This document shows, in pieces, positions 4,728 through 11,881 of a stretch of DNA of 13,492 nt (position 1 is its first letter; every line of letters starts with the position of its first letter). The DNA lies in the NCBI GenBank assembly GCA_016199605.1, contig JACQGJ010000322.1, positions 1-13,492 on the forward strand, in the 5' to 3' direction. The DNA comes from Armatimonadota bacterium. Its GTDB lineage: Bacteria > Armatimonadota > Abditibacteriia > CG2-30-59-28. Position numbers and translations under genes: made by a program. The notes below the pieces were generated by a model that saw only the letters and a program-made list of their open reading frames with translations, was not told the origin of the DNA and did not search any database.

Positions 4728-7709
4728 GTGAACAGAAACGGCCCAGAACTGATTCGCGCGGCCCAGGAGGTGTTTCGCGACAGCCTGGTGTCGGTGGTGA
4801 TGCCGACGTACAACCAGGCGGAGTTCCTCCCGGAGGCCTTGGCAAGCGTGCTGAACCAGACGCACCGGAACCTGCAGGTCATCGTCGTAGACGACGGCTC
4901 AACGGATGAGACCCCCGCCTTCCTCAGAACCATCATCGATCCCCGCGTCGAAGTTATCCGCCACCGGAAGAACCGCGGTCTTCCTGCTACCCTGAACACC
5001 GGCTTCGCACAAATCCGCGGCCGTTTTGCCACTTGGACCAGTTCTGACAACCTGATGCGTCCCCACTGCATCGCGACCCTGTACGAGACCCTGCGTGCCA
5101 ATCCCCGGGCGGGACTGGCGCACGCGAATTACAGCTACTTGGGAGCGAGAGAACGGCTGGGAGACACTTCGGGGGTCTCCTTTGACACGATGTATTACCT
5201 CGGCCGTCCAGTGCCGGGTCCCGCCTTTCTCTTGCACACGTCCATCCTCACACACCTCGCGGATCGGGCCTTCGATGAATCCCTCATGGGCATTGAGGAC
5301 ACCGCTTGGAAGCTGGAACTTGCCCGCATCACTCCCTTCGTTCATGCTCCGGAAGTCCTGTACGAATATCGCGTTTACCGAGGACAGCTCACACCTCCGG
5401 TCGAGCCGGACGAAGGTTACCGTCCGCTCCTCCACGAGATGCAGGACCGGTTTGATCAGCGCCACCGACCCCCCTGGCGCATGGACGAGGCCCTTAGGCA
5501 GCGAGACTCACTTCGAGTCCTTTACGTTTTCCCGCACTGCTGCCACGGGGGCGTTGAGGCTGTGGTGCTAAATCGGGTCCGCGGACTTCAAGACCTTGGT
5601 GTTGAGTGCGAATTCTGTGTGGCCTGTGACATTGGTGGCTCACGCATCTTCGAGGGAGTCTGCCCTTGCCATGTATTGGGTACGGACGCCGAGGTTGCCT
5701 TCGGAAAACTCTCGAAGCTTGTGCGTGGCGGGAAGTATGACGTAATCGCACTCATCCACTACCCCGAGGCTCTCCGCGCTCTTGCTGATGCAGGGTTTCG
5801 CGGTACCATTCTGTACGAGTGCCATGGCAGTATCGAGCGCACGAACTTCCCCGGCCTTCAGTTGTGCGACGCGCTCCTAACGATCACACGAACGCTCAAG
5901 AAGGCCTTCAAGTCACTTGGTGCTCGCGTACCAGTTCGAGTAGTGCCAAATGCGGTGGACGTGCAGCAGTACGCGAACACGACTAAGGCGTTTCCCCAAG
6001 CAAGCCAGTTCGGTGCGATTGGTGCGCGGGTCCGGGAGGACCGTGTGCTCGCATGGGCAGGGAGGCTTGCGCCGGAGAAGAATTATCCACTGCTGCTCGA
6101 CGTCTACGCGGAACTGGCGGGGAGGAACCGAAATCTTGCCCTCTGGTTCGCTGGAGGCGGCGAGAGCGAGGCGGGCCCGGAGGAACTGCAGCACCGAGTC
6201 GGTGATCTGGGGCTTGCAGACCGTTTTCGCTGGTTCCCTATCGTGGAGCCTGACCACATGCCGCGGTTCTACAGGGGGGTCGCGAACTCGCGTGGCCTGT
6301 TCATACTACCCTCAAAGGAAGAGGCACTCGGTATGGTGCTTCTCGAGGCGATGGCATCGGGTGTCCCTGTGATTGCTTCTCGGGTGGGAGGGGTCCCCGA
6401 AGTCGTCGAACATGGGAGGACCGGATTGCTGGTGCGGCCTGGAAGCCGAGCCGCTCTCCGACAAGCAATCGAACGCCTACTCAGAGATGACGCCTTGTAC
6501 GATCGCCTTGCCAAGAATGGAGCGATGGAGGTTGCCCGACGCTTCAACCTGCCAGAGCACGTCGCGGAGCTAAACCGCCTGTACCGGTCTCTCATTACAG
6601 CGCCGGTTGAGGATGTGGTTGTTGTCGTGTCGGGGGTGGATTGGGAGGACACGGGAGGAGGTCAACGACCTCGGAAGTTGGCGGAGGCTTTTGCCGCCAT
6701 GGGAAAGTCCGTCATCTTCATCAGCCTGAAGGGGAAAACTTACGGGGATTACGGGCACACGAAGGTCTTCGCCCTCTCCTGCCTTCTGGATTTGCCGAAT
6801 CCTTGCGCTCACGAACTGCCTCGAGATCTCTCGTGGTGGGCGCGCCGTTATGTCGAGGTTGCCCTTCGCCGGTGCCATCCAGTCCTTGTTGTGAACTGCG
6901 CTTACACTCGTCTGTCGCAAGTGGTCACGGAGACGATCCGGGATCTCGGGGCCAGAGTCGTGTATGACTGCATTGACCTCTGGCCCGAGTTTGCCAGGAT
7001 GGACCTGAGACATGGAGTAGATATCGGGTACGACGAAGAGACTGAGCGGGAGGTCGCGAGCCAGGCTGACCTCGTCACGGTCTCGGCACGAAGCCTTCGG
7101 ACGCACCTGCGAAAGCTTTGCGGCAAACGCCTCCCTGTTCTCTATCTCCCGAATGCTCTGGACTTTGCCTATGCCGAAAGGACGAGGGCTGAAAGACCTC
7201 TCGGCCTCCCAAAGGCGGACAGGGTCTTCGGCTTCGTGGGCTCTCTTTGGGGCGAATGGCTGGACTGGGACCTCGTGAGCCAGTTGGCGCAGCTTCGCCC
7301 ACGATGGCAGTTCGTGTTTGTTGGACCTCGCGCTACTGCCGTCGATGCCCGGTTCGCCAGAACCAAGAACGTTCTGCTCATAGGCGAGAAGCCCCACACA
7401 ACCCTTCACAGATATGTGGATCACTTCGACGCGGGCCTCATTCCCTACCGCCTTACCACTCACACCCGGGCGGTCAGCCCCATCAAGGTTTTCGACTACC
7501 TCGGTCGGAGCAAGCCTGTGGTCGCCTCTCGGCTGCCTGAGCTCCGTGGGTACCCCGCTGTTACCTGTGCTTCGGGGGTGGATGAATGGCTCGAAGCCCT
7601 GGAAAAGGTGGGTCCGCGCTGGGTGCCGCCGGAAGACCTCCAGGCTTTTCTCTCCCGGAACACGTGGGAGCGGCGCGCTGAGGCGATCTGGACGGGAGCG
7701 ATGAAGTGA
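4728..7709 (+). CDS. Three-domain glycosyltransferase (GT2-GT4-GT4-like)
   Basis: A 993-residue cytoplasmic enzyme starting at GTG 4728, behind a weak GAGTGAGA; the first ATG downstream falls inside the catalytic core. Domain 1 (about 20-240) is a GT2: SVVMPTYNQ (22-30), QVIVVDDGSTDE (50-61), NRGLPATLNTG (82-92), WTSSDN (103-108) at the DxD position, and GIEDTAW (188-194) with the general-base acid region. Domain 2 (about 262-620) is a GT-B GT4: HGGVEAVV near 273-280, WAGRLAPEKNY (443-453), and the EX7E pair E532/E540 with GGVPEVV following. Domain 3 (about 628-990) is a divergent GT4-like module: DTGGGQRPRKLAEAFAAMGK (641-660), YDCIDLWPE, then PIKVFDYLGRSKPVVAS (918-934), where the usual E of the nucleotide-binding loop is D. 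Fusing three transferases in one chain suggests sequential sugar additions on one acceptor, as in surface polysaccharide or glycoprotein assembly. No membrane segments. Confidence 0.93.
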   Translation: MNRNGPELIRAAQEVFRDSLVSVVMPTYNQAEFLPEALASVLNQTHRNLQVIVVDDGSTDETPAFLRTIIDPRVEVIRHRKNRGLPATLNTGFAQIRGRFATWTSSDNLMRPHCIATLYETLRANPRAGLAHANYSYLGARERLGDTSGVSFDTMYYLGRPVPGPAFLLHTSILTHLADRAFDESLMGIEDTAWKLELARITPFVHAPEVLYEYRVYRGQLTPPVEPDEGYRPLLHEMQDRFDQRHRPPWRMDEALRQRDSLRVLYVFPHCCHGGVEAVVLNRVRGLQDLGVECEFCVACDIGGSRIFEGVCPCHVLGTDAEVAFGKLSKLVRGGKYDVIALIHYPEALRALADAGFRGTILYECHGSIERTNFPGLQLCDALLTITRTLKKAFKSLGARVPVRVVPNAVDVQQYANTTKAFPQASQFGAIGARVREDRVLAWAGRLAPEKNYPLLLDVYAELAGRNRNLALWFAGGGESEAGPEELQHRVGDLGLADRFRWFPIVEPDHMPRFYRGVANSRGLFILPSKEEALGMVLLEAMASGVPVIASRVGGVPEVVEHGRTGLLVRPGSRAALRQAIERLLRDDALYDRLAKNGAMEVARRFNLPEHVAELNRLYRSLITAPVEDVVVVVSGVDWEDTGGGQRPRKLAEAFAAMGKSVIFISLKGKTYGDYGHTKVFALSCLLDLPNPCAHELPRDLSWWARRYVEVALRRCHPVLVVNCAYTRLSQVVTETIRDLGARVVYDCIDLWPEFARMDLRHGVDIGYDEETEREVASQADLVTVSARSLRTHLRKLCGKRLPVLYLPNALDFAYAERTRAERPLGLPKADRVFGFVGSLWGEWLDWDLVSQLAQLRPRWQFVFVGPRATAVDARFARTKNVLLIGEKPHTTLHRYVDHFDAGLIPYRLTTHTRAVSPIKVFDYLGRSKPVVASRLPELRGYPAVTCASGVDEWLEALEKVGPRWVPPEDLQAFLSRNTWERRAEAIWTGAMK

Positions 7710-7788
7710 GGCGTCAACTTGCAGAGAGAGCGACAGGGACGGTGCAACTTGACAGTTAGAGTTCCTCTTCCAAGGCAGGTGATGTTTC

Positions 7789-8742
7789 ATGACGATCAAG
7801 GGCAACTCCTCGGTCGCAAAACGAGTCAACCCATTTGCGAGGGTAGCGTTGCCGCTCATGCCATTCGGGTGGCTGGCGACTTCACTTGGAGAGGAGGTAG
7901 GAAACCCTGTGCGAATCACCCGCGATCTTAAGGCCGCGACCATGCCTTGCTGGTCACCGAAGGGAAGCGATGTCGCCTTTGTACTGGACAAAGAGGGGAA
8001 GTCGGACATCTGGGTAGTGAGCTCCAAAGGCGATACGGAACCTGCTCGCCTGACGGCAAGCCAGGGACAGAACCGGTTCCCGTCATGGTCTCCGGACGGA
8101 AGTAGAATCGTCTTCGAGAAAGAGCTTGGCGACGGCGAGTTCCGCCTTTTCCTGATCGACTTGGCAACCAAGAATGAGAAGGAAACGCCACTCCCGGACA
8201 TCTCCCATGCGCGGTGTCCACGGTTCTCACCCGATGGGAAGCGAGTCTCCTGTCACTTCACAGCCCCCGGCAGCCCGTTCTTCATCGGCATCGCCGACCT
8301 GGCTGATCCGGATGAATTCTTTGTTGCGCCTTTCTCGGTGGCAGCCGGCACAATTTGCTGCTATGCCAACTGGTCTCCAGACGGCGAGCACCTCGTTTTT
8401 TCAATGGGACCCGAGGAGGGCAAGTGCGACCTTTTCAGGGCAGCTCCCGCGTCCTCCGATAGGCCCGTTTGCCTTGTGAAAGGTCCTGGTTTGGACTACT
8501 GGGCCAGTTATTCCCCGGACGGGAATCGACTTCTGTACAGTTCCTGGCCGCTATTCCCGGCGCAGATAAACGCACAGATCAAGATGGCATTCCTGAACAA
8601 AGAAGGCGTCGTGGAAGAAACCGTCACCGTCGTCAAGGGCGGCTTTTATCCTGCCTGGTCTCCCGATGGAAAACGCATCGCCTACGCGAAAGATGGGGAT
8701 ATCTGGGTCGTGGAGGCCCCGGAGAGACCGGTAGACAAGTGA
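7789..8742 (+). CDS. Six-bladed PD40/TolB-like beta-propeller protein
   Basis: A 317-residue protein; the ATG at 7789 follows GGCAGGTGA. Six evenly spaced WSPDG-type turns mark the six blades: WSPKG (55), WSPDG (100), FSPDG (146), WSPDG (195), YSPDG (241) and WSPDG (290). Each is followed by a strand and a DIWVV/RLFLI-like strand. This is the PD40 (WD40-like) repeat of TolB-type propellers. The first 35 residues contain a hydrophobic patch (ARVALPLMPFGWLATSLG) that could be a poor signal peptide, so a periplasmic or surface location is probable but not certain. Such propellers usually bind peptides or glycans; no catalytic residues are evident. It lies 79 bp after the glycosyltransferase and may be cotranscribed with it. 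Its stop codon overlaps a GTG from which the downstream repeat region can be read. Confidence 0.85.
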   Translation: MTIKGNSSVAKRVNPFARVALPLMPFGWLATSLGEEVGNPVRITRDLKAATMPCWSPKGSDVAFVLDKEGKSDIWVVSSKGDTEPARLTASQGQNRFPSWSPDGSRIVFEKELGDGEFRLFLIDLATKNEKETPLPDISHARCPRFSPDGKRVSCHFTAPGSPFFIGIADLADPDEFFVAPFSVAAGTICCYANWSPDGEHLVFSMGPEEGKCDLFRAAPASSDRPVCLVKGPGLDYWASYSPDGNRLLYSSWPLFPAQINAQIKMAFLNKEGVVEETVTVVKGGFYPAWSPDGKRIAYAKDGDIWVVEAPERPVDK

Positions 8743-8757
8743 TAGGAGGCACGGAGC

Positions 8758-9075
8758 ATGGGGTAGCAGAACCCGGAGCCTACTGGCGGGGAGGAGGGCT
8801 CCACTGGCAGATACCCGGAGCCTACTGGCGAGGAGGAGCAGCCCACTGGCAGATACCCGAAGCTTACTGGCGAGGAGGAGTGCTCCACTGGCAGATGCCC
8901 GAAGCCTACTGGCGAGGAGGAGTGGCTCACTGGCGGATGCCCGGGGTCCAATGGCGGATACCCGGAGCCTACTGGCGGGGAGGAGTGCGCTACTGGCGGA
9001 TACCCGGAGCCTACTGGTGGGGAGGAGTGCTCCACCGGCGGCTCCAGGAGTCTCCTCACTGACGTTTTCGGGTAG
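8758..9075 (+). pseudogene. Possible repeat-protein gene broken by TAG at codon 3
   Basis: A strong Shine-Dalgarno (AGGAGG at 8744-8749) is correctly spaced before ATG 8758, but the reading frame is ATG GGG TAG. Read past the stop, the same frame stays open to TAG at 9073-9075. It encodes repeats of the type PEPTGGEE-STGRY (proline, glutamate, threonine, glycine, some cysteine), which look like a surface or linker repeat protein. The two other forward frames are also open because the 42-bp unit is a multiple of three. One starts at GTG 8739, overlapping the propeller's stop, and reads PGAYWRGGVLHWQI-type repeats to 9062. The other has no ordinary start codon. The reverse strand is open as well. 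So coding is unproven: this may be a gene with a recent nonsense mutation, a recoded amber, a coupled GTG-start peptide, or a non-coding repeat. Confidence 0.35.
8772..9044. repeat. 42-bp tandem repeat built on a 21-bp subunit
   Basis: Six full units of 42 bp and one half unit of 21 bp, at 8772, 8814, 8856, 8898, 8940 (half), 8961 and 9003. Each begins CCCGGAGCC or a close variant. Each full unit is itself two related 21-mers sharing an ACTGGCRG core, and the half unit confirms that 21 bp is the basic step. Differences between units are mainly transitions. The period equals seven codons and about two DNA turns, so both protein and DNA-level functions are possible. After the array, to 9163, I see only a weak 4-bp hairpin with a T-run near 9086-9101 and one CTGAACAC repeat element near 9121. 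Confidence 0.9.
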
Positions 9076-9163
9076 AAAGACGGTAGGAAAAGTCCTTTTT
9101 GGCACGCATGGAGCCGATTACTGAACACTGGTCACTGATGACGATTTTCAAGGAGGGATTACG

Positions 9164-9874
9164 ATGGTATTGACAGCAGGATTTGTGAAAGCCCGTTTAC
9201 GGGCGACGGAGGCGTTCCAGCGTCTCATGGCGGCGGCTTGGGTGTGGGCGGAGAAGACGGTCGCTCAGTGGGCGACGGACGTGACCACCTACGACGCCAA
9301 AGAATTGGCGGTGACCGATGCGGCTCAGGACCTGTTGAAGCAGCGGGGCAAGGCCGACGCCCGGCTGGTGAAGCTGCACGATCAGACGGTTCTGTGTCTG
9401 GGGATGGCGCGGGCGAAATACCGGCGCAACCCGGAGATTTTAGGCTGGCTGAAGCACCTGGACTCTGAATCCACCGGCCGGCAGGATACCTTGAATGACG
9501 CTACGGCGTGGTTAGCCGCCTGGAAAAAGCTGCCGCAGGCCGACCAGGCCACCGTCTGCACCACCACGATTGCCGATTTCACCGCACTGCTCACCGAGGC
9601 GGAGACCGAGTTCAAGGCGCTGAAGGACGTGGAAACCCTCTCCCGCAAAGCGCGCAGCGAGTTTGCGCACTTCGTCGGCGAGATGTGGCAGGACTGCGTG
9701 GAATGGTACATGGTGGCCCTGCTGGTCTTCCCGGAGGAGACGCCGGAAGGCGTGAACCTGCGCGCGACCATTCCCACCGCAACTACGGAGGTTGCCTCCA
9801 CCGATGACAGCGGGTCCACCACCGTGCCGCCAATCCCCGGCGACGACGCGCCCTCGGGTGTAACACCGAGGTAG
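9164..9874 (+). CDS. Helical protein with Thr/Pro-rich tail, unknown function
   Basis: A 236-residue protein that I do not recognise. The ATG at 9164 has a near-perfect Shine-Dalgarno sequence (AAGGAGGG at 9150-9157). Residues 1-195 look all-helical, with many Ala, Glu, Lys and conserved-looking Trp residues (WVWAEKTVAQW, ILGWLKHL, TAWLAAWKKL, MWQDCVEWYMVALLVFPEE). Residues 200-236 form a Thr/Ser/Pro/Asp-rich, probably disordered tail ending in SGVTPR. There is no signal peptide or clear membrane span, although the segment at 182-190 is hydrophobic. The organisation (helical body, low-complexity tail) resembles the first protein of the window without sequence similarity. It lies 40 bp before a secreted GHL10-like protein. 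Codon use is GC-rich and typical of the window. Confidence 0.75.
   Translation: MVLTAGFVKARLRATEAFQRLMAAAWVWAEKTVAQWATDVTTYDAKELAVTDAAQDLLKQRGKADARLVKLHDQTVLCLGMARAKYRRNPEILGWLKHLDSESTGRQDTLNDATAWLAAWKKLPQADQATVCTTTIADFTALLTEAETEFKALKDVETLSRKARSEFAHFVGEMWQDCVEWYMVALLVFPEETPEGVNLRATIPTATTEVASTDDSGSTTVPPIPGDDAPSGVTPR
9852..9871. other. Hairpin at the end of the helical-protein gene
   Basis: CCTCGG (9852-9857) and CCGAGG (9866-9871) are perfect inverted arms. A further TGT/ACA pairing is possible inside them with a bulged G. It abuts the stop codon, and a second small stem (CCGGC-TGT-GCCGG, 9888-9900) lies just before the next Shine-Dalgarno sequence. There is no T-run, so these are more likely mRNA structures than terminators. 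Confidence 0.35.
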
Positions 9875-9913
9875 GAGTTTGTTGGTTCCGGCTGTGCCGG
9901 GTTAGGAGGAACT

Positions 9914-11074
9914 ATGAGAGCATCGTTCAGAAGCCTCAGCACCGCCGCGGGTATCGCGCTCTGCCTGTGGCCCATTTGCACTTGGGCCCAACCCGCGACA
10001 ACTGCCACAACCCAATTGGGTCTCTGGGTAGATGGGACGCAGGCTCCGGTAGCGGTGGGAGAGGAGTCGCCGTTTCTGAAAGGGCTGGGAGAGGCGGGGG
10101 CGAAGGTGCAACGGATCATCGTCACCGTCTTCGCCAATGGCGAGACGGTTTTCCCCATCAAGTCGGAGGTGTTCAGGCAGAACCTTCTCTACCGAACGGG
10201 GAAAGACCCGTTTGCCGCTTTCCTCCGCAAGGCGGACGAGATGGGAATCGAGGTCTATGCCGCCTTCGAGTTGCTGCAATGGGTGCGGCCCGGGTCTGCC
10301 TCGCAGAAGGATGTCTTCGCTCGTCACCCCGAACTCCAGGAGCTTAACGCACAGTTCGGGTGCAAAGGCGTGGAAGAGGGGAAGTTCGCCAGTCCCTTCA
10401 ACACCGACGTCCGCACAAGCCTCCTGCAGTTGGTCGAGAGCTTCGCGCGACGTTATCCTTCCATTACGGGCATTGTTCTGAGTTGCCGGTTGAGTTACGG
10501 TGAGGTGCTCGGTTACGGCGAGGCAGCAAGAGTCGCGTACATCCGGCAGAAACAGATCGACCCCATCGACCTGATCCTCGGCACCGGTGAGGAGGAGATG
10601 GAATCGCTGGTCCGGGAGTGGTATCTCTATAAGCGGGACCAGATCAGCCGACTTGTCGGTGAGATCGGAAGCGCCTACAAAGGCATCAACCCGAAAGGGA
10701 AAGTCCTCGCCGTCGGCTCTGCGAACTTCTACCGCCAGAAACTTGGCCTCCGCAACCTCACCTGCCAGGACTGGCTGCACTGGATGGAGCAGGGATACCT
10801 TGACGAAATGCTGCTCGAGGAAACCTGGAGCGATGCGAAGAACGACAAGCTGTGGAAAGCCTCCCATGCCCTCGTGCGCAAGGCGAGCAAGCAGGCACCG
10901 CTGACTCCCGTTCTACGACCTGAATCCGACCTCGCTGCGGAGATGAAAGCTCTGGCGGAGCAGAGCAAACCTGATCGGGTCGTCCTCATGACTTCCTCCA
11001 AGTCCGACCTCCCCACTCTGATCGAAAGCGCCGAGAAAGCCGTACCTGTTCTCGCGGGCCAAACGAACCCGTAG
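9914..11074 (+). CDS. Secreted GHL10-like glycosidase-fold protein
   Basis: A 386-residue protein with ATG at 9914 close behind AGGAGG. Residues 1-25 form a Sec signal peptide (cleavage after TWA). The mature part follows the GHL10 (glycosyl-hydrolase-like 10) TIM-barrel layout. An early RIIVTVFANGETVFPIKSEV strand and loop leads to DPFAAFLRKADEMGIEVYAAF (98-118), DVFARHPELQELN (133-145) and FNTDVRTSLLQLVESFARRY (162-181). Next come SITGIVLSCRLSYGEVLGYG (183-202), a WYLYKRDQISRLVGEI helix (236-251) and QDWLHWMEQGYLDEMLLEETW (285-305). In family members the fourth strand carries a DGIHLDYIRY-type motif with a key Asp; here it reads TGIVLSCRLSY, so the Asp is absent and activity is doubtful. 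It probably acts or binds in the periplasm or outside the cell. Substrate unknown. Confidence 0.75.
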   Translation: MRASFRSLSTAAGIALCLWPICTWAQPATTATTQLGLWVDGTQAPVAVGEESPFLKGLGEAGAKVQRIIVTVFANGETVFPIKSEVFRQNLLYRTGKDPFAAFLRKADEMGIEVYAAFELLQWVRPGSASQKDVFARHPELQELNAQFGCKGVEEGKFASPFNTDVRTSLLQLVESFARRYPSITGIVLSCRLSYGEVLGYGEAARVAYIRQKQIDPIDLILGTGEEEMESLVREWYLYKRDQISRLVGEIGSAYKGINPKGKVLAVGSANFYRQKLGLRNLTCQDWLHWMEQGYLDEMLLEETWSDAKNDKLWKASHALVRKASKQAPLTPVLRPESDLAAEMKALAEQSKPDRVVLMTSSKSDLPTLIESAEKAVPVLAGQTNP

Positions 11075-11112
11075 CTGAATTCAGGAGCTGAATTCAGGAG
11101 CTGACTTCAGCA
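11074..11112 (+). repeat. Three 13-bp tandem repeats, each with a CTGAATTCAG palindrome
   Basis: GCTGAATTCAGGA occurs twice back to back (11074-11086, 11087-11099), followed by the diverged GCTGACTTCAGCA (11100-11112). Each of the first two units contains the perfect 10-bp palindrome CTGAATTCAG. The array begins on the last base of the stop codon of the GHL10-like gene. It could be iterated operator sites or a replication-slippage expansion at a 3' end. Alternative pairing between units could also form longer hairpins in the mRNA. Confidence 0.8.
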
Positions 11113-11185
11113 GAGGTCTGGTTCCTGGAGGTTCTTCCGCTCCACGCGAGACATAAGGTCACTGCGGATGAGTAGGTCGGCAATC

Positions 11186-11200
11186 CGGACAGCATGTCCG
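11186..11200. other. Small hairpin between convergent gene ends
   Basis: CGGACA and TGTCCG are perfect 6-bp arms around a 3-nt loop, in the roughly 145-bp gap between the ends of the GHL10-like gene and the minus-strand DUF2262 gene. The position suits a bidirectional terminator, but no T-tract follows on either strand. The rest of the gap shows nothing I can name. Confidence 0.3.
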
Positions 11201-11221
11201 CGGCTGTTCGGCGATTGTTGC

Positions 11222-11644
11222 TCACCCCTCAACAACGGCCTCCTGAAAACTCCCGTCGGGCCCCACGCGAACGCCGACACCATGACCCCAGAAGAGCTCA
11301 CCGTCTCCAAAGTGAATCTCTGCGTATCCCGTCTCATGGACTTCGATGCTGTCCGGCGTGAGACGACGCACGAATTCCTCGCCAGAGATGGTATTCCCGT
11401 CCGACCATTCGGCATTATGGACGTCGAGTAGCTCTTCCGCCGCGTATCGGCGACAGTCCGCTTCGCGGTGCCGGAGGCGCTCGATCGTGCGACGCGCGTC
11501 CGCCGTGATCGCCCGATCAGAGGTCTTGCCCTCCCGAGCGAGGATGTAGAGATGAAACGGAGCCTCCGAGGAGAGGCGGAGGGATCCTTCCCACCAGTCG
11601 AGTCCGTCGTTCCACGTCAGGGCTCCGAGGTCGCGGTCGTTCAT
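11222..11644 (-). CDS. DUF2262 family protein
   Basis: A 140-residue cytoplasmic protein on the reverse strand. The reading frame extends further upstream, to 11767. However, the ATG at 11644 has AAGGAG seven bases before it and lies downstream of a promoter, so I choose it. The sequence follows the DUF2262 plan: TWNDGLDWWEGSLRL at the N-terminus (10-24), a helical middle with YAAEELLDVHNAEW (67-80), then ISGEEFVRRLTPDSIEVHE (86-104) and a C-terminal beta segment, AEIHFGDGELFWGHGVGV (108-125). The GDLFWGH-type motif is the family signature. No biochemical function is established for the family. It is the only minus-strand gene, isolated between genes for exported proteins, and looks like an independent cassette. 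Family assignment is fairly secure from memory of the motifs; the role is open. Confidence 0.82.
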   Translation of the reverse strand: MNDRDLGALTWNDGLDWWEGSLRLSSEAPFHLYILAREGKTSDRAITADARRTIERLRHREADCRRYAAEELLDVHNAEWSDGNTISGEEFVRRLTPDSIEVHETGYAEIHFGDGELFWGHGVGVRVGPDGSFQEAVVEG

Positions 11645-11699
11645 TGAATCGCTCCTTCGCTCAAGAATCTCTTCTGTACTGCAGATCTCACCGCGCGGC

Positions 11700-11728
11700 A
11701 GTCTACTCTCGCCTGCGCTGTGCGTCAA
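11700..11728 (-). promoter_or_regulatory. Sigma70-like promoter for the DUF2262 gene
   Basis: On the minus strand, TTGACG (11728-11723) and TAGACT (11705-11700) are separated by exactly 17 bases: 5/6 and 4/6 matches to the vegetative consensus. Transcription would begin near 11693, giving a leader of about 50 bases before the Shine-Dalgarno sequence and ATG 11644. This supports the shorter start for the DUF2262 protein. Confidence 0.5.
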
Positions 11729-11769
11729 CCGCTTCCTGCCTCGGCTTCCTGCCTCACCTTTCATCACAG

Positions 11770-11798
11770 TTGACTTCTCCCCGCTTCCCCCTTATCAT
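11770..11798 (+). promoter_or_regulatory. Sigma70-like promoter for the exported glycosidase-like gene
   Basis: TTGACT (11770-11775) and TATCAT (11793-11798) are separated by 17 bases, a 5/6 and 5/6 match to the vegetative consensus. Transcription would begin near 11805, leaving a leader of about 75 bases before ATG 11882. It diverges from the DUF2262 promoter about 40 bases away, so the two genes share a regulatory gap. Confidence 0.55.
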
Positions 11799-11881
11799 GC
11801 TCCTGCATTCTTGAAGGGGTCGGTGACTGGAGTGTGGCGAAGGACGAGCGTCTGTGTGAGCGCATTACAGGGGGAACAGCG

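Noticed and set aside
7749..7777. Promoter with perfect TTGACA upstream of the propeller gene
   Set aside because: The hexamer 17 bases downstream is AAGGCA, which does not resemble a -10 box.
6570..8201. 543-residue reverse-strand ORF
   Set aside because: Antisense to the glycosyltransferase and propeller genes, which have clear domain motifs; it has no recognisable motif and is a shadow of GC-rich codon use.
8772..9044. CRISPR array
   Set aside because: Units are contiguous with no unique spacers, and the 21-bp substructure shows a simple tandem repeat.
9086..9101. Intrinsic terminator AGGA-AAAG-TCCT followed by T-run
   Set aside because: The stem is only 4 bp and A/T-containing; too weak to call.
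8551..9128. Long reverse-strand ORFs across the repeat array (Ser/Pro/Val/Gly-rich and Leu/Ala/Ser-rich)
   Set aside because: The 42-bp unit is a multiple of three, so all frames stay open automatically; no reverse Shine-Dalgarno sequence was seen and the ORFs overlap the propeller gene.
9902..10867. 321-residue reverse-strand ORF
   Set aside because: Antisense to the GHL10-like gene, which has a signal peptide, Shine-Dalgarno sequence and family motifs.
11834..11881. Longer start for the exported glycosidase-like protein
   Set aside because: It would bury the signal peptide behind 16 charged residues and lacks a Shine-Dalgarno sequence; ATG 11882 has one.
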